Origin: Candidatus Enterococcus myersii
GTDB lineage: Bacteria; Bacillota; Bacilli; Lactobacillales; Enterococcaceae
NCBI RefSeq assembly: GCF_017316025.1
Contig: NZ_JAFLVT010000015.1
Span: 1 to 64,000 of the forward strand
Direction: 5' to 3'
DNA length: 64,000 bases
Shown here: piece after piece, positions 19,876 through 28,348 of the stretch
Layout: the number at the start of each line of letters is the position of its first letter
Numbering within the stretch: position 1 is the first letter of the stretch
Position numbers and translations under genes: made by a program
The notes under the pieces: generated by a model
The model's database searches: none
Seen by the model: the letters and a program-made list of their open reading frames with translations, nothing else
Told to the model about the DNA's origin: nothing

Positions 19876-20739
19876 ATGAAAATTGGTTTTATCGGTATCG
19901 GTGTCATGGGGCATTCCATGGTATCGCATTTAATGGATGCAGGCAATGAAGCGTATGTCTATAATCGAACAAAAAGTAAAGCAGATAAGATTGTTGAAAA
20001 AGGTGCCATTTGGAAAGATACGCCAGAAGCAGTTACGCAAAGTGCTGATGTAGTATTTTCAATTGTCGGCTATCCTAATGATGTAAAAGAAATTTACTAT
20101 GGCGAAAATGGTATTTTTTCAGCGGATGTAAAAGGGAAAATTTTAGTTGATATGACAACAAGCACACCTTCTTTAGCAGAAGAAATTGCCAAAACAGCTG
20201 TACAAAAAGGTGCGCAAGCGCTAGATGCACCTGTTTCTGGTGGTGATCTGGGTGCCAAAAATGCAACCCTGACCATTATGGTAGGTGGAACTAAGGAAGC
20301 TTATGAAAAAGTGCTTCCGCTTTTTAAAGCAATTGGTAAAACCTATGCACTACATGGTGGTCCTGGTAAAGGCCAACACACAAAAATGGCCAATCAAATC
20401 ATGATTGCTGGCACAATGACGGGTATGACAGAGATGCTGGTTTATGGTAAAGCAGCAGGATTGGATTTGCCAAAAGTTATTGAAACAGTAGGTGGGGGTA
20501 GTGCCGCCAATTGGTCACTAACAAACTATGCACCGCGTATTTTAAAAGAAGACTACACACCTGGTTTTTTTGTAAAACATTTCATTAAAGATTTGAAGAT
20601 TGCACTAAATGAAGCTGAAAAAATGAAGATTGATTTACCAGCGACAAAAGAAGCGACACGGTTATACGAATTGTTAGCTGAAAAAGGTTATGAAAATGAT
20701 GGTACTCAAGCTTTAATTAAACTATGGTGGGGAAACTAA
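19876..20739 (+). CDS. NAD(P)-dependent beta-hydroxyacid dehydrogenase family protein
   Basis: The 287-residue protein begins MKIGFIGIGVMGHSMVSHL, the dinucleotide-binding motif of the 3-hydroxyisobutyrate dehydrogenase superfamily. The substrate loop DAPVSGGDLGA and the catalytic-lysine segment GPGKGQHTKMANQ are intact. The true substrate is unknown; related enzymes reduce or oxidise short beta-hydroxy acids or succinic semialdehyde. The ATG at 19876 is nine bases from GAGAGG, while the ATG three codons earlier abuts that site. Confidence 0.82.
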   Translation: MKIGFIGIGVMGHSMVSHLMDAGNEAYVYNRTKSKADKIVEKGAIWKDTPEAVTQSADVVFSIVGYPNDVKEIYYGENGIFSADVKGKILVDMTTSTPSLAEEIAKTAVQKGAQALDAPVSGGDLGAKNATLTIMVGGTKEAYEKVLPLFKAIGKTYALHGGPGKGQHTKMANQIMIAGTMTGMTEMLVYGKAAGLDLPKVIETVGGGSAANWSLTNYAPRILKEDYTPGFFVKHFIKDLKIALNEAEKMKIDLPATKEATRLYELLAEKGYENDGTQALIKLWWGN

Positions 20740-20741
20740 GG

Positions 20742-20775
20742 TTTTTACAAAAAAATATGATTTTTTTGTAAAAAT
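20742..20775 (+). terminator. AT-only hairpin after the dehydrogenase gene
   Basis: GTTTTTACAAAAAAAT pairs with ATTTTTTTGTAAAAATC around three bases. It is very AT-rich, so it is only a probable terminator. Confidence 0.5.
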
Positions 20776-20839
20776 CAATGCAAGCTGCTATCGCTTTTGA
20801 TACAATATAACAGAAGTTGAGAAAAAGGAGGCTTTCCCC

Positions 20840-21070
20840 ATGACAAGTTCACAATTAGTTGCCATTATCAGACGGCTAGAAGCAATGACTGAAGCAACCG
20901 ATAATGAAATTCAAGTCCGCCGCTTTGAAAAAGAAGGCGTTGAAAAATGTACCGTGACTTACGATAAATCAACTGAAACATTTGAATTGACTGAAACAGA
21001 TACCCAACAACACTATCAATTCGACAATATTGATATCGTGGCAATGGAAATCTATGATTTAATTCAATAA
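20840..21070 (+). CDS. ykuJ: YkuJ family protein (DUF1797)
   Basis: The 76-residue acidic protein matches the YkuJ/DUF1797 family in length and in the ending FDNIDIVAMEIYDLIQ. The B. subtilis homologue has a known fold but no assigned function. AAAGGAGG precedes the ATG, and the upstream TGATACAAT is a likely extended -10. It is a single gene with a terminator. Confidence 0.8.
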   Translation: MTSSQLVAIIRRLEAMTEATDNEIQVRRFEKEGVEKCTVTYDKSTETFELTETDTQQHYQFDNIDIVAMEIYDLIQ

Positions 21071-21077
21071 TCGGCAT

Positions 21078-21114
21078 AAAAAAACACGAGAGGAATTTTC
21101 TCTCGTGTTTTTTT
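21078..21114 (+). terminator. Terminator after ykuJ
   Basis: AAAACACGAGAG/CTCTCGTGTTTT hairpin with a long T run. Confidence 0.9.
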
Positions 21115-21205
21115 GACGGCAAAAAGTATAAGTTTTTCACAAGTAAAAACAGTGATCTGACTGCTTTAGCATGGTTCAACCCTTTGGTCAAAGCTTAAAT
21201 TTACG
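21115..21205 (+). repeat. Dispersed intergenic repeat, copy 1
   Basis: This stretch shares the blocks TTTTTCACAAG and GACT-CTTTAGC, with exactly 15 bases between them, with 51,600-51,713. Both copies directly follow a strong terminator. No open frame is apparent in either. Confidence 0.5.
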
Positions 21206-21284
21206 AAAATGAAAAGCTATTTTTCGCAAATTTTGGTTTTATAGCTCAGGGCTGAAGGATTCCTTTAGCTTTTTTGTTGCAGTT

Positions 21285-22343
21285 TTATTCGCTTAATTCT
21301 TTCATTAAGGCTGGGACAGTCGTCATTTCATTAACCTTAAAAACATTACTGCCAGCAAAAACCAATCCGCAATCAGGGTTTTCAGTGACACTATTTAATA
21401 GCATTTCTGTAATACAATAAGGAATTGTCTTACGATCGCAATGATCATATGACAGACAACTACGGCATTTTGCAATCGGGATTTGTTTTGTTTTAATCGT
21501 TTCGGTAAATTTATTTTCTATAGCTCTACCGGGCATGCCAACAGGACTTTTAATGATTTTAACATCTTCTTTTTTGGCATTTAAATAGCGTTGTTTGTAA
21601 TCGCTAGGGGCATCACATTCTTCTGTTACTACAAACCGGGTTGCCATTTGGACACCGGCGCAACCAAGTTCAAGGTAATGGTCTATATCAGCGCGATCAT
21701 AGACGCCACCAGCAAAAAAGACGGGAATTTCACATTGAAATTTTTCGCCATATTCTTTTGCAACAGCAATGATTTTTTTGACTTCTTCATCCATGTTCGC
21801 AATCGCGTTTTCTATACCGTCGTACTTAAACCCTAAGTGACCACCTGCTTCTGGCCCTTCAATAACTAAAAAATCGGCAGTACGCGTATAACGTTTTGCC
21901 CAAGTGCGTAAGAGTACTTTCGCTGCTTTTTCAGAGGAAACAATAGGGGCGATTTTAGTTTTTGAACCTGCCACTAATTCTGGTAAGTGAATCGGTAGAC
22001 CAGCGCCAGAAATAATCACATCGGCACCGACTTCTACGCAACGTTGTACATATTTTTCATATTTAAAAGTTGCGCACATGATATTAAATCCCACGATACC
22101 GTTTCCCGCAATGGTCTTTGCCATTTCGTATTGATCTTTGATCGCTTTCATATTGGCTTTAAAAGGGGCCCGTTCAAAAAGAGGGTCGTTAAATCCAATC
22201 TGAGCACAAGAAATAATGCCCATTCCGCCATTCTTTGCTACACTGCCGGCTAAACGAGAAAGGCTGACACCAATACCCATTCCTCCTTGAATAATTGGAA
22301 CTTCTAAAGTAAGGTCACCAATTGTAACGGGTGTTAATTTCAT
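21285..22343 (-). CDS. FMN-dependent oxidoreductase of the nitronate monooxygenase / FabK superfamily
   Basis: The 352-residue TIM-barrel flavoprotein has the N-terminal VPIIQGGMGIGVSLSRLAG, the catalytic-histidine motif EGPEAGGHLG and the FMN phosphate loop FFAGGVYDRAD. Near the C terminus a cysteine group (CRSC, DHC, PYC) occurs that classical FabK lacks, so nitronate monooxygenase is the safer name. It is divergent from fabT and has a strong promoter with a FabT-type operator just downstream of it. Control with membrane lipid synthesis, and possibly an enoyl-reductase-related role, is therefore plausible. Confidence 0.78.
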   Translation of the reverse strand: MKLTPVTIGDLTLEVPIIQGGMGIGVSLSRLAGSVAKNGGMGIISCAQIGFNDPLFERAPFKANMKAIKDQYEMAKTIAGNGIVGFNIMCATFKYEKYVQRCVEVGADVIISGAGLPIHLPELVAGSKTKIAPIVSSEKAAKVLLRTWAKRYTRTADFLVIEGPEAGGHLGFKYDGIENAIANMDEEVKKIIAVAKEYGEKFQCEIPVFFAGGVYDRADIDHYLELGCAGVQMATRFVVTEECDAPSDYKQRYLNAKKEDVKIIKSPVGMPGRAIENKFTETIKTKQIPIAKCRSCLSYDHCDRKTIPYCITEMLLNSVTENPDCGLVFAGSNVFKVNEMTTVPALMKELSE

Positions 22344-22365
22344 AGTCGTCTCCTTAATAAAATAC

Positions 22366-22416
22366 TTTGATTTTCAAACTAAATTAAATATTAGCTTCCG
22401 CATAGAACCTTGTCAA
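22366..22416 (-). promoter_or_regulatory. Promoter and FabT-type operator of the flavoprotein gene
   Basis: On the minus strand a perfect -35 TTGACA (22411-22416) and -10 TAATAT (22388-22393) are 17 bases apart. The palindrome TTTGAAAATCAAA (22366-22378) lies at the start of the transcript and matches the known FabT/FapR-like TTTGA-TCAAA arms. Confidence 0.75.
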
Positions 22417-22495
22417 TCAAATTTTAGAATATCGGCAATAAACTCAGAAATTGTTAACTGTTAGTTTAGAAAATAGAAAAATTTGTAAAAAAGTA

Positions 22496-22552
22496 TTGCA
22501 TTTTTAAAAAGTATATAATATATTTTGATAGTCAAATGATTTGATAATCAAA
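22496..22552 (+). promoter_or_regulatory. fabT operon promoter with two FabT operators
   Basis: TTGCAT (22496-22501) and TATATT (22519-22524) are 17 bases apart. Two tandem palindromes follow: TTTGATAGTCAAA (22524-22536) and TTTGATAATCAAA (22540-22552), with centres 16 bases apart. Both match the published FabT box of streptococci and lactococci, which implies autoregulation of the fatty acid operon. Confidence 0.82.
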
Positions 22553-22572
22553 CTAATTTGGATGGTGAAAGT

Positions 22573-23013
22573 GTGGATAAAGATCTTGAAACAGTCAATG
22601 ACTATCTCGTCAGCGTCTTCAATGATATTTTAACAATCGAAGAATCGGAGCTGCAAAAATCCCAATTCAATGATTTGAGTATTACTGAAATGCACACGAT
22701 CGAAGCTATTGGCATGTATAAAAAAAAGACTACTTCAGAAGTAGCAAAAGAACTTTCCATCACGGTGGGGACATTAACGACCGCCATCAACCGGTTAGTT
22801 AAAAAAGGCTACGTTGAACGTATTCGTAGTGAAGATGATCGACGGGTTGTCAAACTCGGTTTGACAAAAAAAGGCAAGTTATTATTCCGAGTTCATCAAT
22901 ATTTTCATCGTCAAATGATTAAACGTGTCCTAACAGGCATGGATAGTGATGAGGAAGCAACTTTGTTAAAAGCTTTAAAAAATCTCCATGATTTTTTACA
23001 AGAGTATAAGTGA
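22573..23013 (+). CDS. fabT: MarR-family fatty acid synthesis repressor FabT
   Basis: FabT binds DNA with long-chain acyl-ACP as co-repressor and turns down fatty acid synthesis. The protein has a winged helix-turn-helix (about residues 40-105, TSEVAKELSITVGTLTTAINRLVKKGYVERIRSEDDRR in two adjacent blocks). Its position as first gene of the fab cluster is diagnostic. A GTG start at 22573 with GGTG five bases upstream gives 146 residues and is preferred; a TTG five codons earlier overlaps the operator region. Confidence 0.88.
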   Translation: MDKDLETVNDYLVSVFNDILTIEESELQKSQFNDLSITEMHTIEAIGMYKKKTTSEVAKELSITVGTLTTAINRLVKKGYVERIRSEDDRRVVKLGLTKKGKLLFRVHQYFHRQMIKRVLTGMDSDEEATLLKALKNLHDFLQEYK

Positions 23014-23021
23014 GTGTGAAG

Positions 23022-23990
23022 ATGAGAAAATACGGAAAAATTACAGCTACAGCTAGCTTTGTTCCGCCACAAATCATTAAAAATGATGACTTGGCTAAAA
23101 TTATGGATACTTCAGACGAGTGGATTAAAAGTCGAACTGGTATTTTAGAACGCCGCATTGCTACAAGTGAGAACACTTCTGATTTATGTATCGGTGTTGC
23201 TGAAAAATTATTAGCCAAAAGTAAAGTTGCTGCTGATGAATTGGATTTCATTATTGTCGCAACGATGACACCTGATTATGCGACGCCTTCTGTTGCATGC
23301 ATAGTGCAAGGGGCAATTGCCGCACGTAATGCACTAGCCTTTGATTTATCAGCTGCGTGTTCAGGTTTTGTCTACGCCTTATCATTGGCCGAAAAGCTAC
23401 TGCAAACAACGGCGCAAAAGGGTCTAGTCATTGGCGGCGAAGTTCTTTCAAAAAGTATAGATTGGCAAGACCGCACAACTGCTGTTTTGTTTGGCGATGG
23501 TGCTGCCGGTGTTTTACTTGAAACAAGCATGCTCCCAATGATTAATAAAGAAAAATTACAAGCCGATGGCACTAGAGGGGCAGCACTGACCTCAGGTTAT
23601 GTAGAAAATGGTAGCCCGTTTGCCGCTGAAAAAGGACAAGCTTCACCTTATTTGCAAATGGAAGGTCGGGAGATTTTTGATTTTGCAACGCGCGATGTTG
23701 TAAAGGCAATTGATAATTTAGTAGCCGAAGATAAAGATGAAATTGACTTTTATCTACTACATCAAGCAAATTCCCGTATTTTAGACAAAGTGGCAAGAAA
23801 ACTAAAAGTCCCACGGGAACGCTTTTTACAAAATATGGACAAGTATGGTAATACGTCTGGAGCAAGTATCCCACTTCTTTTAGACGAAGCTGTAACAGAT
23901 GGAATTATTCGTCTGGATGGCACACAAAAATTGGTGTTTTCAGGCTTTGGCGGTGGTTTAACTTGGGGAGTTATACAAGTGACACTGTAA
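23022..23990 (+). CDS. fabH: 3-oxoacyl-ACP synthase III
   Basis: FabH starts fatty acid chains by condensing acetyl-CoA (or branched acyl-CoA) with malonyl-ACP. The catalytic cysteine is in LSAACSGFVYAL (near residue 110), the histidine in LLHQANSRI and the asparagine in GNTSGASIP. The ATG at 23022 gives 322 residues, the family norm; a GTG four codons earlier overlaps fabT. It follows fabT by a few bases, so it is co-transcribed. Confidence 0.94.
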   Translation: MRKYGKITATASFVPPQIIKNDDLAKIMDTSDEWIKSRTGILERRIATSENTSDLCIGVAEKLLAKSKVAADELDFIIVATMTPDYATPSVACIVQGAIAARNALAFDLSAACSGFVYALSLAEKLLQTTAQKGLVIGGEVLSKSIDWQDRTTAVLFGDGAAGVLLETSMLPMINKEKLQADGTRGAALTSGYVENGSPFAAEKGQASPYLQMEGREIFDFATRDVVKAIDNLVAEDKDEIDFYLLHQANSRILDKVARKLKVPRERFLQNMDKYGNTSGASIPLLLDEAVTDGIIRLDGTQKLVFSGFGGGLTWGVIQVTL

Positions 23991-24044
23991 AACCTGTTTG
24001 CAATATAAACTTAAAAATAATTCATTTAATTGGAGGAAATACAC

Positions 24045-24272
24045 ATGGTATTTGAAAAAATTCAAGAAATCGTAGCAGAAGAATTAGGTAAAGAAAAAGA
24101 TGAAATTCAATTAACAACAAACATTCAAGAAGATTTAGAAGCTGATAGCTTGGATTTATTCCAAATTATTAATGAAATCGAAGACGAATTCGATGTGAAA
24201 ATTGAAACTGAAGAAGGCATCGCAACTGTTGCTGATCTTGTAAAATATGTTGAAGCACAAAAAGCTGAATAA
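24045..24272 (+). CDS. acpP: Acyl carrier protein
   Basis: The 75-residue acidic protein carries growing acyl chains on a phosphopantetheine attached to serine in [11 protein letters not shown]. The ATG at 24045 has a strong TGGAGG site eight bases upstream. In related enterococcal clusters fabK follows directly; here a 160-base noncoding gap with a long hairpin follows instead. Confidence 0.95.
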   Translation: MVFEKIQEIVAEELGKEKDEIQLTTNIQEDLEADSLDLFQIINEIEDEFDVKIETEEGIATVADLVKYVEAQKAE

Positions 24273-24298
24273 TTACTCTTAAGCTGGGCGGTAGTCTG

Positions 24299-24345
24299 GC
24301 TTTTCTTATAATGAAAGAAATTTTTTCTTTCATTATAAGAAAAGC
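24299..24345 (+). other. Perfect 22-bp hairpin in the acpP-fabD gap
   Basis: The arms 24299-24320 and 24324-24345 (starting GCTTTTCTTATAATG) are perfectly complementary around TTT. The stem is AT-rich, and a run of six T residues lies at its apex rather than after it, so it is not a classical terminator. It could be an RNA processing or stabilising element raising acpP mRNA, or the scar of a lost gene. Confidence 0.7.
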
Positions 24346-24431
24346 TAATCAAATGAAATTGAAAGCTTAGAAAACTGTAAAATAAACTGTTTTAAGATGA
24401 CGACTTGAAATGAAAAGACGGAGGATAATGA

Positions 24432-25367
24432 ATGAAAACAGCTTTTTTATTTAGTGGTCAAGGAGCGCAATATACTGGCATGGGAAAAGAGTTATATGCT
24501 AATGAGAAAATCGTAGCGGAAACTTTTGACCAAGCTAGCGAAGCGTTAGGGTACGATATGGCGTCATTGTGCTTTGATGAAGATCAAGTGGATAAATTAA
24601 ATCAAACTGAATATACGCAACCGGCAATTTTGACAGTTAGCATCGCATTTTGGCGTCTCTTGTCAGCAAAAGGTTTTACAGCAGATGCAGTTTGTGGTTT
24701 GAGCTTAGGAGAGTACTCTGCTTTAGTTGCAAGTGGTGCAATTGATTTTAAAACAGCAGTAGCTTTAGTTGCAAAACGTGGTCACTTTATGGCTAACGCT
24801 GCCCCGGCTGGCAGTGGCAAAATGGTAGCAGTTATGAATACACAAAGTGAAATCATCGAACAATGTTGCCAAAAAGCCAGCGATATTGGCATTGTTTCAC
24901 CGGCAAACTACAATACACCACAACAAATCGTGATTGGTGGTGAAGTAGCCGCTGTGGATAAAGCATGTGAATTATTAATGGAAGCTGGTTCTAAACGTTT
25001 GATTCCATTAAATGTTAGCGGTCCTTTTCATACTGCATTATTAAAACCGGCGGCTGAGCAATTAGCAGTAGAATTGGCAAAAATTAATTTTGCGCCAATG
25101 ACAGTCCCTGTTATCAGTAACACAACAGCACAAGTGATGCCACAAAGTGAAATTAAATCACTTTTAGAGCAACAAGTAATGTCACCTGTTCATTTTTATG
25201 AAAGTGTAGATACATTAAAAAAATTAGGAATTACTCAAATGGTGGAAATTGGACCGGGAAAAGTGTTGAGTGGTTTCTTAAAGAAAATAGATAAAACAAT
25301 TGCAACAACACGAGTAGAAGATAGCAAAACATTAAATGAAACAATTGCATTCTTGGCGGATGAATAG
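24432..25367 (+). CDS. fabD: Malonyl-CoA:ACP transacylase
   Basis: FabD loads malonyl groups onto ACP. The 311-residue protein begins with FLFSGQGAQYTGMGKELY, has the nucleophile motif GLSLGEYSAL (serine near residue 92) and the partner histidine in VSGPFHTALL near residue 200. GACGGAGG lies before the ATG. It resumes the operon after the hairpin-bearing gap. Confidence 0.94.
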   Translation: MKTAFLFSGQGAQYTGMGKELYANEKIVAETFDQASEALGYDMASLCFDEDQVDKLNQTEYTQPAILTVSIAFWRLLSAKGFTADAVCGLSLGEYSALVASGAIDFKTAVALVAKRGHFMANAAPAGSGKMVAVMNTQSEIIEQCCQKASDIGIVSPANYNTPQQIVIGGEVAAVDKACELLMEAGSKRLIPLNVSGPFHTALLKPAAEQLAVELAKINFAPMTVPVISNTTAQVMPQSEIKSLLEQQVMSPVHFYESVDTLKKLGITQMVEIGPGKVLSGFLKKIDKTIATTRVEDSKTLNETIAFLADE

Positions 25368-25387
25368 TCGCCTTTTTGGAGGAAGAG

Positions 25388-26125
25388 ATGGAGCTTAAAG
25401 GAAAAAATGTCTTAATTACAGGTAGTACCAGAGGAATTGGTTGGGCAATTGCAGAAGCCTTTAGTCAAGAAGGTGCAAATATTATTTTGAATGGGCGACG
25501 CCCAGTTCCACAAGAACTAATTGACACAATCAAAGCTCATGGTGTTTTTTGTATGGGCGTTGCTGGTGATATCAGCGACTATACAACAGCTAAGAATTTA
25601 TTAGCAGAGGTTGAAGAACAATTAGGAAACGTTGATATCTTAATCAATAATGCAGGGATTACCAATGATAAGCTGTTATTACGCATGACACCAGAAGATT
25701 TTGAGAGCGTTATGAAAATTAACTTAAGCGGAACTTTCAATATGACGCAATTGGTTATGAAAAAAATGTTGAAAAAACGTTGTGGTGCAATTATTAACAT
25801 GTCTTCGGTCTCGGGTTTAATCGGCAATGCGGGCCAAGCAAATTACGCTGCCAGTAAAGCAGGGATGGTTGGGTTTACCAAATCGGTGGCAAGAGAAGTA
25901 GCACCTAGAGGAATTAGCTGCAATGCAATTGCACCAGGTTTTATTGCCACTGATATGACAGAAGTTCTTTCTGATAAAGTCAAAGAACAAGTGACACAAA
26001 ATATTCCAATGCAAAAATTTGGTACAGTAGCAGATATTGCCCAAACAGCAGTTTTTCTAGCTAAAAGTCCATATATCACTGGTCAAGTTATTAATGTTGA
26101 TGGTGGTTTAGTGATGCATGGCTAG
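25388..26125 (+). CDS. fabG: 3-oxoacyl-ACP reductase
   Basis: FabG reduces 3-oxoacyl-ACP with NADPH. The short-chain dehydrogenase fold is clear: GSTRGIGWAIAEAF (cofactor loop), NNAG, the catalytic serine in MSSVSGLIG and the YAASKAG active-site motif. The ATG at 25388 has GGAGGAAGAG in front and gives 245 residues; an upstream TTG overlaps that ribosome site. It follows fabD by 20 bases. Confidence 0.94.
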   Translation: MELKGKNVLITGSTRGIGWAIAEAFSQEGANIILNGRRPVPQELIDTIKAHGVFCMGVAGDISDYTTAKNLLAEVEEQLGNVDILINNAGITNDKLLLRMTPEDFESVMKINLSGTFNMTQLVMKKMLKKRCGAIINMSSVSGLIGNAGQANYAASKAGMVGFTKSVAREVAPRGISCNAIAPGFIATDMTEVLSDKVKEQVTQNIPMQKFGTVADIAQTAVFLAKSPYITGQVINVDGGLVMHG

Positions 26126-26172
26126 ATTTGGCTGTTTGTTTGAAGAAAAACAGATTTAACAAGGAGGACAAT

Positions 26173-27408
26173 ATGAATCGCGTAGTCATTACAGGTTACG
26201 GTGTCGCTTCGCCAATTGGTAACGATGCCCAAACATTTTTAGATAGTTTAAAAGAAGGAAAAAATGGGATTGGTGAAATCACGCAATTTGATGCAAGCCA
26301 GACTGGCATTACAGTCGCAGCGGAAGTAAAAGACTTTCCGTTTGATAAATATTTCATTAAAAAAGACGCCAAAAGAATGGATAAATTTTCATTGTTTGGA
26401 ATTTATGCAGCTTTAGAAGCTGTGGCAATGTCTGGTTTAGACACAAAACAAATGGATGTTGATCGTTTTGGGGTGATGGTAAGCTCTGGTATTGGGGGTC
26501 TACAGACAATTCAAGATCAAGTTATTCGTATGCATGATAAAGGTCCAAAGCGTGTTTCACCAATGTTTGTACCAATGTCGATCGTTAATATGGTCGCAGG
26601 GAATATCGCCTTAAAAGTTGGTGCCAAAGGTATTTGTACCAGTACTGTAACAGCTTGTGCTTCTGGTACCCATTCAATTGGCGAAGCTTTTCGTAATATT
26701 AAACACGGCTATGCAGATGTTATTTTAGCCGGTGGTGCTGAGGCATCCATTAATGAAATTGGTATCTCTGGTTTTGCAGCTTTAACCGCTCTAACTAATG
26801 AAAGTAATCCAGATAAAGCTTCTGTCCCATTTGATGAAAATCGTAATGGTTTTGTTATGGGTGAAGGCGGGGGTGTCGTTGTTGTAGAATCATTAGAACA
26901 CGCACAAGCACGGGGTGCAAATATTTTAGCTGAAATCGTTGGCTATGGTGCAAATTGTGATGCTTATCATATGACTGCGCCAAATCCCGATGGCTCTGGC
27001 GCTGGCAAGGCGATGAAATTGGCAATGCAAGAAGCAGGTATTACACCAAAGGACGTAGATTATATTAATGCCCATGGAACTAGTACTCCTGCTAATGATG
27101 TAGCCGAAGCTAAGGCCATTCAATATGGCTTAGGTGAAGGATACAAAGATACGTATGTTAGCAGTACGAAATCTATGACCGGCCACTTATTAGGTGCTGC
27201 TGGTGGTGTAGAGGCAATTGCTTCAATTTTGGCATTACAACATCAATTTGTGCCGCCAACCATTAATGTCACAAAGCAAGATCCTGCAATTGATTTAAAT
27301 GTTGTTACCAATCAAGCAAAAGAGGCAGAATTAAAATATGCTATGAGTAACTCATTAGGTTTTGGCGGTCACAATGCTGTGATTTGTCTAAAACGTTGGG
27401 AGGCGTAG
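26173..27408 (+). CDS. fabF: 3-oxoacyl-ACP synthase II
   Basis: FabF elongates acyl-ACP chains by condensation with malonyl-ACP. The 411-residue protein has the catalytic cysteine in TVTACASGTHSIGEA and histidines in NAHGTSTPAND and KSMTGHLLGAAGG. AAGGAGG directly precedes the ATG at 26173. The upstream in-frame extension of 15 codons covers that site and is not part of the gene. Confidence 0.94.
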   Translation: MNRVVITGYGVASPIGNDAQTFLDSLKEGKNGIGEITQFDASQTGITVAAEVKDFPFDKYFIKKDAKRMDKFSLFGIYAALEAVAMSGLDTKQMDVDRFGVMVSSGIGGLQTIQDQVIRMHDKGPKRVSPMFVPMSIVNMVAGNIALKVGAKGICTSTVTACASGTHSIGEAFRNIKHGYADVILAGGAEASINEIGISGFAALTALTNESNPDKASVPFDENRNGFVMGEGGGVVVVESLEHAQARGANILAEIVGYGANCDAYHMTAPNPDGSGAGKAMKLAMQEAGITPKDVDYINAHGTSTPANDVAEAKAIQYGLGEGYKDTYVSSTKSMTGHLLGAAGGVEAIASILALQHQFVPPTINVTKQDPAIDLNVVTNQAKEAELKYAMSNSLGFGGHNAVICLKRWEA

Positions 27409-27413
27409 TTTAC

Positions 27414-27908
27414 GTGAATATCAATGAAATTAAGGACTTATTAACACAATTTGATCAGTCTACATTGACGGAATTTGATTTAAAAGATAATAACTTTGAA
27501 TTGTACTTTAATAAAAATCAACAAGTGCGAAGTCAGAATACTTCTGCACCACAAGAAATTAAATCACCAGGCACAACGCCACCAGCAGCAAATTTTGGTT
27601 TGGACAATGAGTCTTTAGATGCTGCCGCTATTACACCCATAGCACCTTCAGAAGATATTAAAGTAACAGGTACAGAAATTGTCTCTCCATTAGTAGGTGT
27701 ATGCTACTTACAAAGCGGTCCAGATCAGCCATCTTTCAAAAAAGTTGGTGATAAAGTGGAAAAAGGCGAAGTTCTTTGCATTATTGAAGCGATGAAAGTC
27801 ATGAATGAGATCGTCAGTGACATTACTGGCGAAATCGTTCAAATTTTAGTGGAAAATGAACAAGTGGTGGAATTCAATCAGCCATTGTTTGTTGTGAAAG
27901 AAGGTTAA
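27414..27908 (+). CDS. accB: Acetyl-CoA carboxylase biotin carboxyl carrier protein
   Basis: AccB carries the biotin that shuttles carboxyl groups to acetyl-CoA. The 164-residue protein has a helical N terminus, a proline/threonine-rich linker (about residues 45-85) and the biotinyl domain with the lysine in EAMKVMNE. The start is a GTG ten bases after TTGGGAGG, within the end of fabF; no ATG is available at the expected place. Confidence 0.92.
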   Translation: MNINEIKDLLTQFDQSTLTEFDLKDNNFELYFNKNQQVRSQNTSAPQEIKSPGTTPPAANFGLDNESLDAAAITPIAPSEDIKVTGTEIVSPLVGVCYLQSGPDQPSFKKVGDKVEKGEVLCIIEAMKVMNEIVSDITGEIVQILVENEQVVEFNQPLFVVKEG

Positions 27909-27911
27909 ATC

Positions 27912-28340
27912 ATGTCAGTGATGACAATTGAAGAAATTAAAGCAATTATTCCCCATCGTTATCCTTTTTTATTAATTGATCGAATAGAAGAATTAGAAGA
28001 AGGTAAAAAAGTTGTTGCTAAGAAAAATGTGACCGTAAATGAGCCTTTCTTTCAAGGTCATTTTCCGCAAGAGCCGGTTATGCCAGGGGTATTAATTATT
28101 GAAGCCTTGGCCCAAGCAGGTGCAGTGGCATTACTTTCTTTAACAGATTTTAAAGGAAAAACAGCTTATTTTGGTGGGATTGATAAGGCGAAATTCCGTC
28201 GTAAAGTCGTACCTGGAGATACATTAATGTTGGAAGTTGAGATCTTAAAAGTTAAAGCTTCAGCTGGAATCGGCAAAGGTATCGCTTATGTTGATGGAAA
28301 AAAAGCTGCTGAAGCAGAATTAACCTTTATGATTGGATAG
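27912..28340 (+). CDS. fabZ: 3-hydroxyacyl-ACP dehydratase
   Basis: FabZ dehydrates 3-hydroxyacyl-ACP. The 142-residue hot-dog protein has the [11 protein letters not shown] start and the catalytic histidine and glutamate in [20 protein letters not shown]. Enterococci often carry a second, isomerising copy (FabN) elsewhere; sequence alone does not show whether this one can isomerise. It starts three bases after accB. Confidence 0.93.
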   Translation: MSVMTIEEIKAIIPHRYPFLLIDRIEELEEGKKVVAKKNVTVNEPFFQGHFPQEPVMPGVLIIEALAQAGAVALLSLTDFKGKTAYFGGIDKAKFRRKVVPGDTLMLEVEILKVKASAGIGKGIAYVDGKKAAEAELTFMIG

Positions 28341-28348
28341 GTGAATGT

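Noticed and set aside
24299-24345. A classical terminator inside the fab operon
   Set aside because: The stem is long and perfect, but its T run is in the loop and the tail is not T-rich. The downstream genes also have no promoter that I can see, so full termination is unlikely.
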